Notes under the pieces: model-generated
Seen by the model: only the letters and a program-made list of their open reading frames with translations
Databases searched by the model: none
Told to the model about the DNA's origin: nothing
Shown here: positions 9,154-17,557 of the stretch, one piece after another
Layout of the letters: every line of letters begins with the position of its first letter
Numbering within the stretch: position 1 is the first letter of the stretch
Source of the DNA: Actinoplanes sp. NBC_00393
GTDB lineage: Bacteria > Actinomycetota > Actinomycetes > Mycobacteriales > Micromonosporaceae
DNA length: 64,000 nucleotides
Assembly: GCF_036053395.1 (NCBI RefSeq)
Contig: NZ_CP107942.1
Location: 3,996,501 to 4,060,500, forward strand
Direction of reading: 5' to 3'
Position numbers and translations under genes: made by a program

Positions 9154-9509
9154 GGTGTCACCTTTCGTCGCGCCGCACGCCGGCGGCCGGCGTCACGGAT
9201 CTTCCGCCAGACGATCGCACAGCGCCCCGCCCGTCCGGCACCGTGATCATCCGGATCTTTGTGGCGCATCACCCCAATCGGACTTCGGACAGTCCGGCCG
9301 CGGCTCCCCGACGAGCGGCCACCATGGAGCTACCCCGCCCGCCGGGCCAGCGCGTGCAGCCGGTCCGTCGTTCGAGCGCTCAGCGCTGTCCGGGCCGGGG
9401 CCGGCATTCGGCGCCGGGCGACAAAATCCGAAACAACTCTCAGATCCAGGTGTTTGGCGGTTGCTGCATGGCTCCTTCCCAAGACACTGCGATCAGGGAA
9501 GGAGACGAA
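9154..9509. promoter_or_regulatory. Divergent intergenic region with an inverted repeat
   Basis: This 356-bp region separates two divergent oxidoreductase genes. It holds a perfect inverted repeat, CGGACT (9279-9284) and AGTCCG (9291-9296) around six bases, a candidate operator. AAGGAGA at 9497-9503 is the ribosome site for the rightward gene. I see no convincing gene within it. Confidence 0.45.
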
Positions 9510-10925
9510 GTGAGGCAACGTCCAGCCGAGGTGTTCGCGAGGCTGAGCAGTACCCGCCAGCCGGTGGTCACGACCAGGCCGCTGCGGCGCGCGATCGTGC
9601 TCGGCGGCAGTGTCGCCGGGTTGCTCGCGGCACGCGTACTGGCCGACCACGCCGATGAGGTCGTCGTGGTGGAACGCGACGACGTCGGGAGAGACAGTGC
9701 GGGCGGGCGGCGCGGAGTGCCGCAGCAGTTCCAGGTGCACACGCTGTTGCCCGGCGGGCGCGCGCAGATCGAGCGCTTGTTCCCCGGGTTCACCCGGGAG
9801 GCGGTCGAGCTCGGGGCGGTGCTGTCGCAGGGGCATCAGGTCCAGGCCTGGGCGGACGACGTGCCCTCGGTGCAGACCCCGAACGCTGTCCTGCTGAGCG
9901 AGAGCCGGACCTTCCTCGAGACCCTGCTGCGCCACCGCACCCTGGCGCTGGGCAACGTCCGGACGCTCCGCGGCGCCGCAACCGGGCTGGGGTACCGCGA
10001 CGGTCAAGTAACCTCCGTCCGGGTCGACGGCCGGGAACTGGCCACCGATTTCGTGGTCGACGCCATGGGCCGGGCCAGCAAGCTGTCGGACTGGCTGGCC
10101 GACGACGGCTGGGAACGCCCGGAGCTCGAACGGATGCGCATCGACGTCAACTATGCGACGGCGTATTTTCGGCGGGCCCAGGAGGACCCGCCCATCGGCG
10201 CCGCGATCTCGCGCTTCTCCCCGCGGTACCGGAAGAAGACCCAGGCAGCGGCCACCGCCATTGAAGACATGCAGTGGATGCTGATGCTGACCACGTACGG
10301 TGATGACCGCCCGTTGCCGGAGCTGGACGACTTCCTCGCCCGGTGCGCCGACCTGCCCCCGGTCTTCCGGGAGATCGCTGGGGAGGAGCCGGTCAGCGAG
10401 GTCCGCACGTACCGGCAGGCGGACGCCCGCCGCCGCCACTTCGACCGGCTGGGCCGGCTGCCCGGCCGCCTGGTCAGCGTCGGCGACGCGGTGGCCTCGT
10501 TCAACCCGGTCTACGGCCAGGGCATGTCATCCGCCGCGCTGCACGCCTCCTGCCTCGCCGAATACCTCGCCGAGGCGCCCGATCTCGCCCGGCCGGCTAC
10601 CGCCTTCTTCCAGTTGCAGAAGGTCGTGGTGGATGCCGCATGGGAGCTCTCCACGTCCGGCGACGCCCAGCGCTTGGAGACCACCAGACCCGCATTTTCG
10701 GTACGCCTGAAGCGCGCACTGATCACCCAGGTCATCCGGGCTTCGACCGTCGACCTGCCGATCGGCACGAAGTTCGGCGACGTCGCCTACATGCGCGCCC
10801 ACCCGAGCACCCTGGCCACCCCCGCGGTGCTGCTCAGGTCCCTGCTGGTGAACCTGCGGCACCGCCCCCGGAGCGCCACGGCAGCGCAGGCCGAGGCCCG
10901 CCGGCCCGCGCCGGCCGCACGCTGA
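9510..10925 (+). CDS. FAD-dependent oxidoreductase/monooxygenase
   Basis: 471 aa. FAD fold near residue 30: RRAIVLGGSVAGLLAARVLA, ending VVVVERDDV. Then GGRRGVPQQFQVHTLLPGGR, a motif of a widespread actinobacterial FAD-hydroxylase group; TDFVVDAMGRASKLSDWL; and the second FAD motif RLVSVGDAVASFNPVYGQGM, which is intact. It shares architecture with the protein at 3536-4939. The GTG at 9510 is chosen for its GGGAAGGAGA ribosome site; the in-frame ATG at 9468 lacks one. The C-terminal tail is Arg/Ala-rich and probably disordered. Similar enzymes hydroxylate or epoxidise lipids and secondary metabolites, but no pathway genes adjoin it. Confidence 0.82.
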   Translation: MRQRPAEVFARLSSTRQPVVTTRPLRRAIVLGGSVAGLLAARVLADHADEVVVVERDDVGRDSAGGRRGVPQQFQVHTLLPGGRAQIERLFPGFTREAVELGAVLSQGHQVQAWADDVPSVQTPNAVLLSESRTFLETLLRHRTLALGNVRTLRGAATGLGYRDGQVTSVRVDGRELATDFVVDAMGRASKLSDWLADDGWERPELERMRIDVNYATAYFRRAQEDPPIGAAISRFSPRYRKKTQAAATAIEDMQWMLMLTTYGDDRPLPELDDFLARCADLPPVFREIAGEEPVSEVRTYRQADARRRHFDRLGRLPGRLVSVGDAVASFNPVYGQGMSSAALHASCLAEYLAEAPDLARPATAFFQLQKVVVDAAWELSTSGDAQRLETTRPAFSVRLKRALITQVIRASTVDLPIGTKFGDVAYMRAHPSTLATPAVLLRSLLVNLRHRPRSATAAQAEARRPAPAAR

Positions 10926-10929
10926 GGTG

Positions 10930-11775
10930 TCAGGGTTTGCGACCCACGGCCGTCCAGACGTTGATGTCGGAGCGCAGTGGGATGTCGGCGCCCGGGTCGG
11001 GGCGCCACTCGCTGGCCGGGACGACGCCGGGGTCGACCAGGTCGAGGCCGTCGAACAGGTCGGTGAATTCCTCGCGGGTGCGGGTCCACACGTCTGATTT
11101 GCCCTGCTCGATCAACTGCTGGTAGAGCGCCTGCTGTTCGGGCGTACCGAAATCGGAGGTGGCGTGGGTGGCGACCAGGTAGCTGCCGGCCGGCAGCGCG
11201 TCGAGCAGCCGGCGCACGATCGGCTTCGCGGCCCCGTGGCCGTGGATGAAGTGCAGGACGGCGATCAGCATCAGGCCGACCGGCTGCTTCAGGTCGAGGG
11301 TCTCGTGCAGCACCGGGTTGGCCAGGATCGCCGCCGGGTCGTTGAGATCGGCTTCGATGTACGCGGTACGCCCGGCGTCGCTGCTGTTGAGCAGGGCGCG
11401 GGCGTGGACCATGACGAGCGGGTCGTTGTCGACGTACACGATCCGGCTTTCCGGGGCGTGCCGCTGGGCCACCTCGTGCGTGTTGTCGGCAGTCGGCAGC
11501 CCGGTGCCGATGTCGAGGAACTGCCGGATCCCGGCCTCCGCGGCCAGGAAACGGGTGGCCCGCTGCAGCAGCGCCCGGTTCGCCAGCGCGCCCAGCCGGA
11601 CCTTCGGGAACAGCCGCTCCAGCTCGTCGCCGGACGCCCGGTCGGCGGCGAAGTTGTCCTTGCCGCCCAGCCAGTAGTTGTAGCGCCGGGCCGGGTGCGC
11701 CTGATTCGGGTCGATCCCGCGGAGGGCTGCGCTCGTGTGATCCACAGCGTGCACGATATCGCGCCGGATCTCCAC
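10930..11775 (-). CDS. SAM-dependent methyltransferase, SAV2177/DUF574 family
   Basis: 281 aa. The actinobacteria-specific start motif RRYNYWLGGKDNFAADR is present, followed by the SAM-binding strand IRQFLDIGTGLPTADNTHEV, the acidic loop RIVYVDNDPLVMVHARAL and the motif-IV strand VGLMLIAVLHFIHG. Members are abundant in Streptomyces and relatives, and none has a settled substrate. The start is GTG, one base beyond the stop of the upstream 116-aa gene (sequence TGATGTG), so the two are very likely co-translated. It converges with the flavoprotein gene. Confidence 0.9.
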   Translation of the reverse strand: MEIRRDIVHAVDHTSAALRGIDPNQAHPARRYNYWLGGKDNFAADRASGDELERLFPKVRLGALANRALLQRATRFLAAEAGIRQFLDIGTGLPTADNTHEVAQRHAPESRIVYVDNDPLVMVHARALLNSSDAGRTAYIEADLNDPAAILANPVLHETLDLKQPVGLMLIAVLHFIHGHGAAKPIVRRLLDALPAGSYLVATHATSDFGTPEQQALYQQLIEQGKSDVWTRTREEFTDLFDGLDLVDPGVVPASEWRPDPGADIPLRSDINVWTAVGRKP

Positions 11776-11776
11776 A

Positions 11777-12127
11777 TCAGAGGGCGGTCGCGTCCAGCTC
11801 CTGGAGCAGGTTGTGGGCGGCCAGTTCGACGTCCTTGTGCTTCCACTCCGCGGCCCGGTACACGCAGGCGATCAGGGCCGAGCGGTGCACGCGGCGGAAA
11901 TCGCCGTAGACGAAGGCGTACCGGGCCTTGGTCTCGTCGGTGGCGCCGTCGGTGAGGGCGAGGTGCCACGCGGCGTACTCGTCCCAGGAATGCCTGTCGA
12001 GGTAGGTGTTCTCGGCGTCGGCGCGCGGCTGGACGCTGCCCCAGTCGCTGTCCAGCACGTATTGGCGGGCCTTGATCAGTTCCCGGGCCCGCTGCACCGC
12101 CGCATCGTTGACCGCGTACTTCGCCAT
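11777..12127 (-). CDS. Conserved actinobacterial hypothetical protein
   Basis: 116 aa, highly charged and soluble, starting MAKYAVNDAAVQRARELIKA and containing NTYLDRHSWDEYAAWHLALT, ARYAFVYGDFRRVHRSALIA and CVYRAAEWKHKDVELAAHNL. I recognise the sequence type as a protein common in Streptomyces and relatives, with no known function. The ATG at 12127 gives the conserved N terminus; the longer open frame to 12469 runs antisense to the GGDEF gene. It leads a two-gene unit with the methyltransferase. Confidence 0.85.
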   Translation of the reverse strand: MAKYAVNDAAVQRARELIKARQYVLDSDWGSVQPRADAENTYLDRHSWDEYAAWHLALTDGATDETKARYAFVYGDFRRVHRSALIACVYRAAEWKHKDVELAAHNLLQELDATAL

Positions 12128-12197
12128 GGGTGTGACATACCCCGGATGGCCCCGGCGGACCCTCAGCAACGGCGTAAAACAGCCGACATATTGCCTC

Positions 12198-14504
12198 GTG
12201 ACGAGGGGAGAGACGTTCCGCGACCGTGGGCTGCTGCTGACCGCGGCGGTCCTCGTGCTGTTCTGCGGCGTCTGGCTGGGCTTCGGCATGGTGCACGTCT
12301 GGGCGATGCCGCTGCTGGGCTGGCTGCCGCTGCCGGTCACCGCGGTGCTGGCCGGGCAGGCCTGCTGGTCGGCGAGCCGGCTCACCGACCTGGACGCGGG
12401 CACCCGCCGCTTCTGGCGGCACCTCGCCGTGGCCTGCGCGCTGTTCACCGCCGGCATCCTCGGCAACATGTACGACGCGGTCGGCGGCCCGGAACCGTCT
12501 CAGCGGATCGGTGTTTTCACGCTTTTCGCGTACCTCTCGGTCCTCGGTGTGGTGCTCTGGGCGCTGCTGCGCCTGCCGTCCTGGCAGCGCAGCGGCGCTG
12601 ACTGGCTGCGTTTCGGCCTGGACGCCGGCATCGTCCTGCTGACCGTCGGCGCCCTGGTCTGGCATTTCTCGCTGCGCAACCACCAGCAGTGGATCGCGCA
12701 GACCGGCGGCGCCGGCGTCATGCTGGTGATCACGGTGGTGGCGGGTCTGTCGATGGCCACCTTCGTCAAGGTCGCCTTCGCCGGCGCCGGGCGCCTCGAC
12801 CGCCGGGCCACCTACGTGCTGGCGGTCGGCAGCGCGCTCAGCGCCAGTGTCGGCAGCCTGTCGCCCTATCTGATCGACCGCCCCTATCTGTCCAGCAGTC
12901 TGCTCGCCGTTCCGCTGGCGGCGTTCAGCATCCACCTCGCCGCCGTCAGCCAGCAGCGGGCCGGCAGCCGCGAGCCCCGCCCGCGGGCCCGGCGGCGGCG
13001 GATCAGCGTCGTGCCCTACCTGGCTGTTGCCGTCACCGACGCCCTGCTGCTGACCACCAATCCCGGCGACGCCACCCAGACCCGCACCATGGAGATCATC
13101 GCCGTGGCGCTGACCGCGCTCGTCGTGATCCGGCAGATCATCGTGCTGCGCGACAACCAGCGGCTGCTCACCACCGTCGACGGGCACCTCAGCCAACTGC
13201 GCGAATACCAGGACCGGCTCACCCACCAGGCCACCCACGACAGCCTGACCGGCGCCGGAAACCGTGCCCTGTACGAGCAGCGCACCCGCCGACTTCTCGC
13301 GGACCGCGGCGCGTTCCACGTCGCCCTGCTCGACCTCGACGACTTCAAGGTGGTCAACGACCGGCTCGGCCACCGCGTCGGTGACCTGCTCATCCAGGAG
13401 ACCAGCCGGCGCCTGGCCGCGGTGGTCGGCGACAACGGCCTGCTCACCCGCCTCGGCGGCGACGAGTTCGCGATCATCCTGCAGCCCACCGACGATCTGG
13501 TGACGCTGGTGGAGCGGCTGATCGAGGCGGTCGGGCAGCCCGCCGACCTGGACGGCAACATCGTGGTCACCGGGGCCAGCCTGGGCGTCACCAGCGCCCA
13601 GACCGGCGACGACCCGGCCGAGCTGCTGCGCCGCGCGGACATCGCCATGTACGCGGCGAAGGCCGCCGGCGGCAGCCGCTGGCAGTGGTTCGACGCCGAC
13701 CTGGACCGGGCCGCCGACGACACCGCACGGCTCGCCGCCGACCTGCGCCGCGCCGTCGGCAGCGACCAGCTCTTCCTGGTCTACCAGCCGATCGTCCGGC
13801 TTCCCGACGGCGCGCCGGCCGGCGCCGAGGTGCTGCTGCGCTGGCAGCACCCGGAACGCGGCCTGGTGCCGCCGGACGTGTTCATCCCGGTCGCCGAACG
13901 CATCGGCGTGATCAACGACATCGGGGCGTGGGTCTTCGAACAGGCTTGCCGGCAGAGCGCCGACTGGTCCCGCCGCCACGGCGACGCCGCACCGATGCGG
14001 ATCAGCGTCAACGTCTCCGCGCGCCAGCTGGCCGATCCCGGCTTCGTCGACGCCGTCGCCGCGACCGTGCAGGCCACCGGCGCCGACACCAGCCGCCTGC
14101 TGATCGAGGTCACCGAGACCGCGGTGCTCAACGCGGAGACCGCCGTCGAGCAGCTGCACCGGCTCAAGGCGCTCGGGTTGCGCATCGCGCTGGACGACTT
14201 CGGCACCGGCCACTCGTCGCTGAGCCTGCTGCTGACCTGCCCGGTCGACGTCCTCAAGGTCGACAAGTCGTTCGTCAGCGGCGACACCGCGGACCGGGCC
14301 GGCGCCATCATCGTCAAGAACATCATCGGTTTCACCACCGACTTCGGCATCGAGGCCGTCGCCGAGGGCGTCGAGACCGCCGACCAGGCCGCACGCCTGC
14401 ACCAGGCCGGCTACCGGCTCGCCCAGGGCTACCATTTCGGGCGCCCGATGACCGCGGACGTCTTCGAGGCCGGGATGCGGGCCGCCCTGCCCTCGGCCGT
14501 CTGA
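12198..14504 (+). CDS. Membrane-bound GGDEF-EAL c-di-GMP signalling protein
   Basis: About 768 aa. The N-terminal third holds about eight to ten hydrophobic helices (for example LLLTAAVLVLFCGVWLGFGM), acting as a membrane sensor. A diguanylate-cyclase domain follows, with LTGAGNRALYEQ and an intact GGDEF at residues 420-424. The phosphodiesterase domain reads LVYQPIVRL...GAEVLLRW, so the signature is EVL rather than EAL; the metal-binding Glu (544) stays. DDFGTGHSSL and KVDKSF are also normal. Both activities look possible, and such hybrids control development in actinomycetes. GTG at 12198 is the likely start; CATATT ends five bases before it, so the message could be leaderless. Confidence 0.88.
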   Translation: MTRGETFRDRGLLLTAAVLVLFCGVWLGFGMVHVWAMPLLGWLPLPVTAVLAGQACWSASRLTDLDAGTRRFWRHLAVACALFTAGILGNMYDAVGGPEPSQRIGVFTLFAYLSVLGVVLWALLRLPSWQRSGADWLRFGLDAGIVLLTVGALVWHFSLRNHQQWIAQTGGAGVMLVITVVAGLSMATFVKVAFAGAGRLDRRATYVLAVGSALSASVGSLSPYLIDRPYLSSSLLAVPLAAFSIHLAAVSQQRAGSREPRPRARRRRISVVPYLAVAVTDALLLTTNPGDATQTRTMEIIAVALTALVVIRQIIVLRDNQRLLTTVDGHLSQLREYQDRLTHQATHDSLTGAGNRALYEQRTRRLLADRGAFHVALLDLDDFKVVNDRLGHRVGDLLIQETSRRLAAVVGDNGLLTRLGGDEFAIILQPTDDLVTLVERLIEAVGQPADLDGNIVVTGASLGVTSAQTGDDPAELLRRADIAMYAAKAAGGSRWQWFDADLDRAADDTARLAADLRRAVGSDQLFLVYQPIVRLPDGAPAGAEVLLRWQHPERGLVPPDVFIPVAERIGVINDIGAWVFEQACRQSADWSRRHGDAAPMRISVNVSARQLADPGFVDAVAATVQATGADTSRLLIEVTETAVLNAETAVEQLHRLKALGLRIALDDFGTGHSSLSLLLTCPVDVLKVDKSFVSGDTADRAGAIIVKNIIGFTTDFGIEAVAEGVETADQAARLHQAGYRLAQGYHFGRPMTADVFEAGMRAALPSAV

Positions 14505-14525
14505 CCCGCCCGTGGGGCCGGTCAC

Positions 14526-15239
14526 ATGGCGATCGGCCGGGTGGCGTACCAGTATCGAGGAGTGGCGATCTCGATGCGGCTTGAGGCCCCGGAGCTGGTA
14601 CGCGTCGACCTGAGCGAGGTCGACTACGACACAGCCGTTCAACGGATGACCGGCTGGGCCGATCAGCGCCGCGCCGGCCTCGCCCCCGACCGGCTGTTCC
14701 TGCTCAGCCATCCGCCGGTGATCACCTACGGCGCACGGACTCCCCCGGCGGACCTGCCGGACGATCTGTCGGCGATCCCCACGGTGGCGGTCGACCGCGG
14801 CGGCAACGCCACCTACCACGGCCCCGGCCAGCTGGTCGGATACCTGGTGATGGACCTGCGCCGATGGGGCCCGGTCGACGTGGTGCGCTGGCTGGAAACC
14901 GGCCTGATCGACGCCATGGCCGCGCTGGGCTTCCCCACGCTGCGCCGCGACACCCCGCCCGGCTCCCCCAGCCTGGTCGGCGTGTGGACACCCGACGGCC
15001 GCAAGCTGGCCTCGATCGGCATGCGCATCCGCGGCGGCGTCACCACGCACGGCTTCGCCCTGAACGTCGACACCGACCTGACGGTCTTCGACCGCTTCGT
15101 GGCCTGCAGCCTGGACGACGTCGCGATGACCTCACTCGACGAGCTGGCCACCGAGCGCGGCATCCGTACCCCGTCCGACGCCGAGGTCCGCGACGCCGTC
15201 GCAACCCACCTGGGCGCGGCGGTCAGCCAGACGCCCTGA
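14526..15239 (+). CDS. lipB: Octanoyltransferase LipB
   Basis: 237 aa. It transfers octanoyl groups from acyl carrier protein to lipoyl domains. Family blocks are RGGNATYHGPGQLVGYLVMD, GVWTPDGRKLASIGMRIRGG (with the catalytic Lys) and VTTHGFALNVDTDL. The catalytic Cys is in FVACSLDDVAMTSL. The usual partner lipA is not adjacent, so this is either a displaced housekeeping gene or an extra copy. The ATG at 14526 is used; one at 14574 gives a product missing 16 residues. It overlaps the convergent downstream gene by 17 bp. Confidence 0.93.
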   Translation: MAIGRVAYQYRGVAISMRLEAPELVRVDLSEVDYDTAVQRMTGWADQRRAGLAPDRLFLLSHPPVITYGARTPPADLPDDLSAIPTVAVDRGGNATYHGPGQLVGYLVMDLRRWGPVDVVRWLETGLIDAMAALGFPTLRRDTPPGSPSLVGVWTPDGRKLASIGMRIRGGVTTHGFALNVDTDLTVFDRFVACSLDDVAMTSLDELATERGIRTPSDAEVRDAVATHLGAAVSQTP

Positions 15240-16545
15240 GCCGGGCGTAGTGCGCGTCCAGCAGGGCCCGGGCCTGCTGAATCGCACGGTCGGCATCGGT
15301 GAGAGCCACGCGCAGGGTGGCGGGCGAGAGCCCGGCGATCCTGCCGACAGCGGCCAGCGCCGGGGAACCGCCGTCGAAGTCCAGATTGGGGTGATCCACC
15401 TCCCAGTCCTCCTGCCGCAGGTCGCCGGATCGGGTGATCCACCAGTCGTCGGTCTCCTCCTGGGCGCGCCAGTGCTCGCTGGAGTCGTCGTCCACGACGG
15501 TCCACCCGGGCTGCGCGGCGGTGACCTGATAGCCGTCGTCACCTGTGCTGGTGCAGAGGAACCAGGTCGGTAGGTCAGCGGCCGGGCCGGTACGTTGAAA
15601 GCAGATCCGCCGGTCGGTGGTCAAGGCCAGGTGATAGCCGAGCGCGTCGGCCGCGGCGAGCAGCTCCCCCGCCGGGCCGGGCTCGAAGGTGGCTCCCACC
15701 GGGATCACCGCGACCGGCCGGTCGTTGATCAATTCCCATCGGGCGGCCGGCGCCAACTGCTGGAACGCCTCCACCGCGCTGTTGAAGTCGTCCTCGGACA
15801 GGTCCCACGCCTGCCCGGGGCCGGCCATCGCGGAGGTGATCCGGGCGAGCGCCGCCGCGGTTTCCGGGTCCGGGGCGCCATCAAGGTACGCCAACGCGCT
15901 GCTCATCGAGTCCCAGGCGGTCGTCCAGAACGCCGGCCTCCACACGACGGTCCCGCAACCACACGGCGAACCCTCCCCGAACGGATCGAGCCGCGCATCG
16001 CACGTGGGGCAGCGCAGTGTCTCCGCGACAGCGGCCGCCCGGGAACGCAGGGCGCGCAGCTCATCGGTGATCTCGTCGAGCCGGCCCTCGAGGAACCCGG
16101 CCCAGCCGAAGTCGGTGTAGACCTTCACTACGTATGCGCGGCCCTCACGATCCCAGTCGGCGATCTCCCAGCCGGTCGGGCCGAGAGCCTTGGTGAACGC
16201 TTCGACGAGCCGCCGGTCGATGCCGCGGTGATCCGCCGGATCGAACGGCGGCTCGGGCGCGGGCCGTCCCTGTGCCGCGGCCAGGTTCGACGCGGCACGG
16301 TGGGCGGCGCGCAGGTCCGCCGACGTGGACTTCTGCACCGTGTAGCCGTTGAGGTAGCCGGCGACGTTGAGGGTCACCGTCGAATGGTGGCCGGGCGGCA
16401 CCTCCAGAACGACATCGCCCGATGGGTGCCGGGCACAGGCGAGGACATCGAAACCTTCCACGAGCTCCGGCCGCACGTCGCGGATCTCCCCGCACACGCT
16501 GCAGGCCACCTGCACACGCCGTGATCGCCGCTTCCGTCTGGGCAT
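15223..16545 (-). CDS. Unrecognised 440-aa protein with zinc-ribbon-like cysteine pairs
   Basis: The basic start MPRRKRRSRRVQ is followed by a CSVCGEIRDV pair. A central LRCPTCDARLDPFG plus GSPCGCGTVVW suggests a second metal knuckle. The C-terminal half is rich in Trp and acidic residues (DDDSSEHWRAQEETDDWWIT) and looks globular. No catalytic family could be assigned. It is monocistronic, and the gene overlaps the end of lipB on the opposite strand. Its own start lies next to a decayed transposase fragment, so this edge may be a former insertion site. Confidence 0.7.
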   Translation of the reverse strand: MPRRKRRSRRVQVACSVCGEIRDVRPELVEGFDVLACARHPSGDVVLEVPPGHHSTVTLNVAGYLNGYTVQKSTSADLRAAHRAASNLAAAQGRPAPEPPFDPADHRGIDRRLVEAFTKALGPTGWEIADWDREGRAYVVKVYTDFGWAGFLEGRLDEITDELRALRSRAAAVAETLRCPTCDARLDPFGEGSPCGCGTVVWRPAFWTTAWDSMSSALAYLDGAPDPETAAALARITSAMAGPGQAWDLSEDDFNSAVEAFQQLAPAARWELINDRPVAVIPVGATFEPGPAGELLAAADALGYHLALTTDRRICFQRTGPAADLPTWFLCTSTGDDGYQVTAAQPGWTVVDDDSSEHWRAQEETDDWWITRSGDLRQEDWEVDHPNLDFDGGSPALAAVGRIAGLSPATLRVALTDADRAIQQARALLDAHYARLRASG

Positions 16546-16555
16546 GGGGCGAGTA

Positions 16556-16801
16556 TGCCGCTGCTGTACGACAATCCGGCTCTCAGTTCGGGTTGATGGC
16601 CGCCGAGGCTGTGCATGGCCAGGGCGATGACGGCTTGGGCTGAGCAGCGGAGGGCCCAGTCAATCACCCGGTCGAGGGCCTCGATCGCGTCGGTTGTGTC
16701 GCGGTCGGCGATGGCGAACACGGTGCGCAGGCCCTCTTCCAGCGCCCAGGCCCGGTGCAGCGCGGGGTCGGTCTTGGCGATTCAGGTCAGTTGTTCGCGG
16801 C
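16556..16801 (-). pseudogene. ISL3-type transposase remnant with in-frame stop
   Basis: Read leftward, about 80 codons resemble the C-terminal part of ISL3-family transposases: IAKTDPALHRAWALEEGLR, VIDWALRCSAQAVIALAMH and a closing ELRAGLSYSSGIL. The residue before IAKTD is a TGA stop where ISL3 proteins usually have Trp (QL-[T/A]-W-IAKTD), so TGG became TGA. There is no start, no DDE catalytic portion and no C-terminal end. No terminal inverted repeats are evident. It is a relic of an old insertion. Family assignment rests on remembered motif resemblance. Confidence 0.65.
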
Positions 16802-16802
16802 T

Positions 16803-16834
16803 ACAGGGTGGTGGCAGCCGAGCCACCACCCTGT
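16803..16834 (-). terminator. Hairpin terminator after the anti-sigma gene
   Basis: A perfect 13-bp stem (16803-16815 with 16822-16834) encloses the loop AGCCGA. It starts 13 bases beyond the anti-sigma stop at 16847. There is no clear U-tract, which is common for GC-rich actinobacterial terminators. Confidence 0.75.
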
Positions 16835-16846
16835 ACTCGCTCGCGC

Positions 16847-17557
16847 CTACGACGTCAGGGTTCCGCGTAGCAGGCTGCGGCCCGAGTGGGAGGCGTCGCC
16901 GTCGTGCGGTTCGTCGCTGACGTCGACCAGGCGGTAGCGGTTCAGGTCGGTGCCGGGTGGCACCGGCAGCACCGCGTCGGCCTGGTCGGACAGGCTGCCC
17001 AGGGCCACCATCTTCGTGAGGTCGTCCGGGTCGATCAGCCACACCTCGTGGAAACCGGTGGTCAACGGCAGATTGCGTACGTCGATCTGCATCTGCCCGC
17101 CGGACAGCACCCGGACATCGCCGCCGGCGGTCTGCGGCACCGTGTCCAGCGGGGTCAGCGTCGCCCGGGCGGTCACCGGCTCGACCGTGGGCCGTGCGGT
17201 GAACCGGTCCACGGCTACCGTGCCGGCCACCGCGACCACCGCTGCCGCCGCGGCGGCCAGCACGGGCATCAGCCAGCGGGGGCGGCGACGTTCGGCGCGG
17301 CGCCGCAGCGGCACCGGGGGTGCGACGACCTCCGGGGTACGCGCGACCTCCGCCGAGATCGCCTGCCAGATCCGCTCCGGGGGTGGCGGCAGGTCCCGCA
17401 GTTCCTGCGCGTCAGCGCCCAGGTCGGCGACCTCCCGCAGGCTCTCCAGGTCGTGCCGGCAGCCGGCACACTGCGCCAGGTGGTCGGTTTCGGTCAGCTC
17501 CTGCTGCTCCTCAGAGAGCGCGAGAAGGACCAGCCGATCGGGTTCCAAATGCTGCAC
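16847..17557 (-). CDS. Anti-sigma factor, RskA-like with zinc finger
   Basis: 236 aa. The cytoplasmic N terminus has the zinc-anti-sigma motif HLAQCAGC (H-x3-C-x2-C) inside a helical domain. One membrane helix (PVLAAAAAAVVAVAGTVAVD, about residues 95-115) follows a basic RRRAERRRPRW stretch. The outer domain, with MQIDVRNLPLTTGFHEVWLI, is of the RskA/anti-sigma-K type. It should hold the neighbouring ECF sigma factor inactive until a signal triggers proteolysis. The GTG at 17557 has GGAGGTG upstream and overlaps the sigma gene's end by 47 bases, which ties their translation. Confidence 0.88.
   Translation of the reverse strand: MQHLEPDRLVLLALSEEQQELTETDHLAQCAGCRHDLESLREVADLGADAQELRDLPPPPERIWQAISAEVARTPEVVAPPVPLRRRAERRRPRWLMPVLAAAAAAVVAVAGTVAVDRFTARPTVEPVTARATLTPLDTVPQTAGGDVRVLSGGQMQIDVRNLPLTTGFHEVWLIDPDDLTKMVALGSLSDQADAVLPVPPGTDLNRYRLVDVSDEPHDGDASHSGRSLLRGTLTS

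Noticed and set aside
9330..9430. Minus-strand peptide reading LSARTTDRLHALARR
   Set aside because: It slightly resembles a linker of modular synthases, but it has no start or ribosome site and is only about 20 codons long. Not enough for a pseudogene call.
11289..15050. A 1253-codon open frame on the minus strand
   Set aside because: It runs antisense to the GGDEF-EAL and lipB genes, has Arg/Gly/Asp-rich sequence without domains, and follows from the strong third-position GC bias.
16374..16721. 115-codon minus-strand frame starting MFAIADRD
   Set aside because: Its first 55 residues belong to the transposase relic and the rest is out-of-frame overlap with the zinc-ribbon gene.
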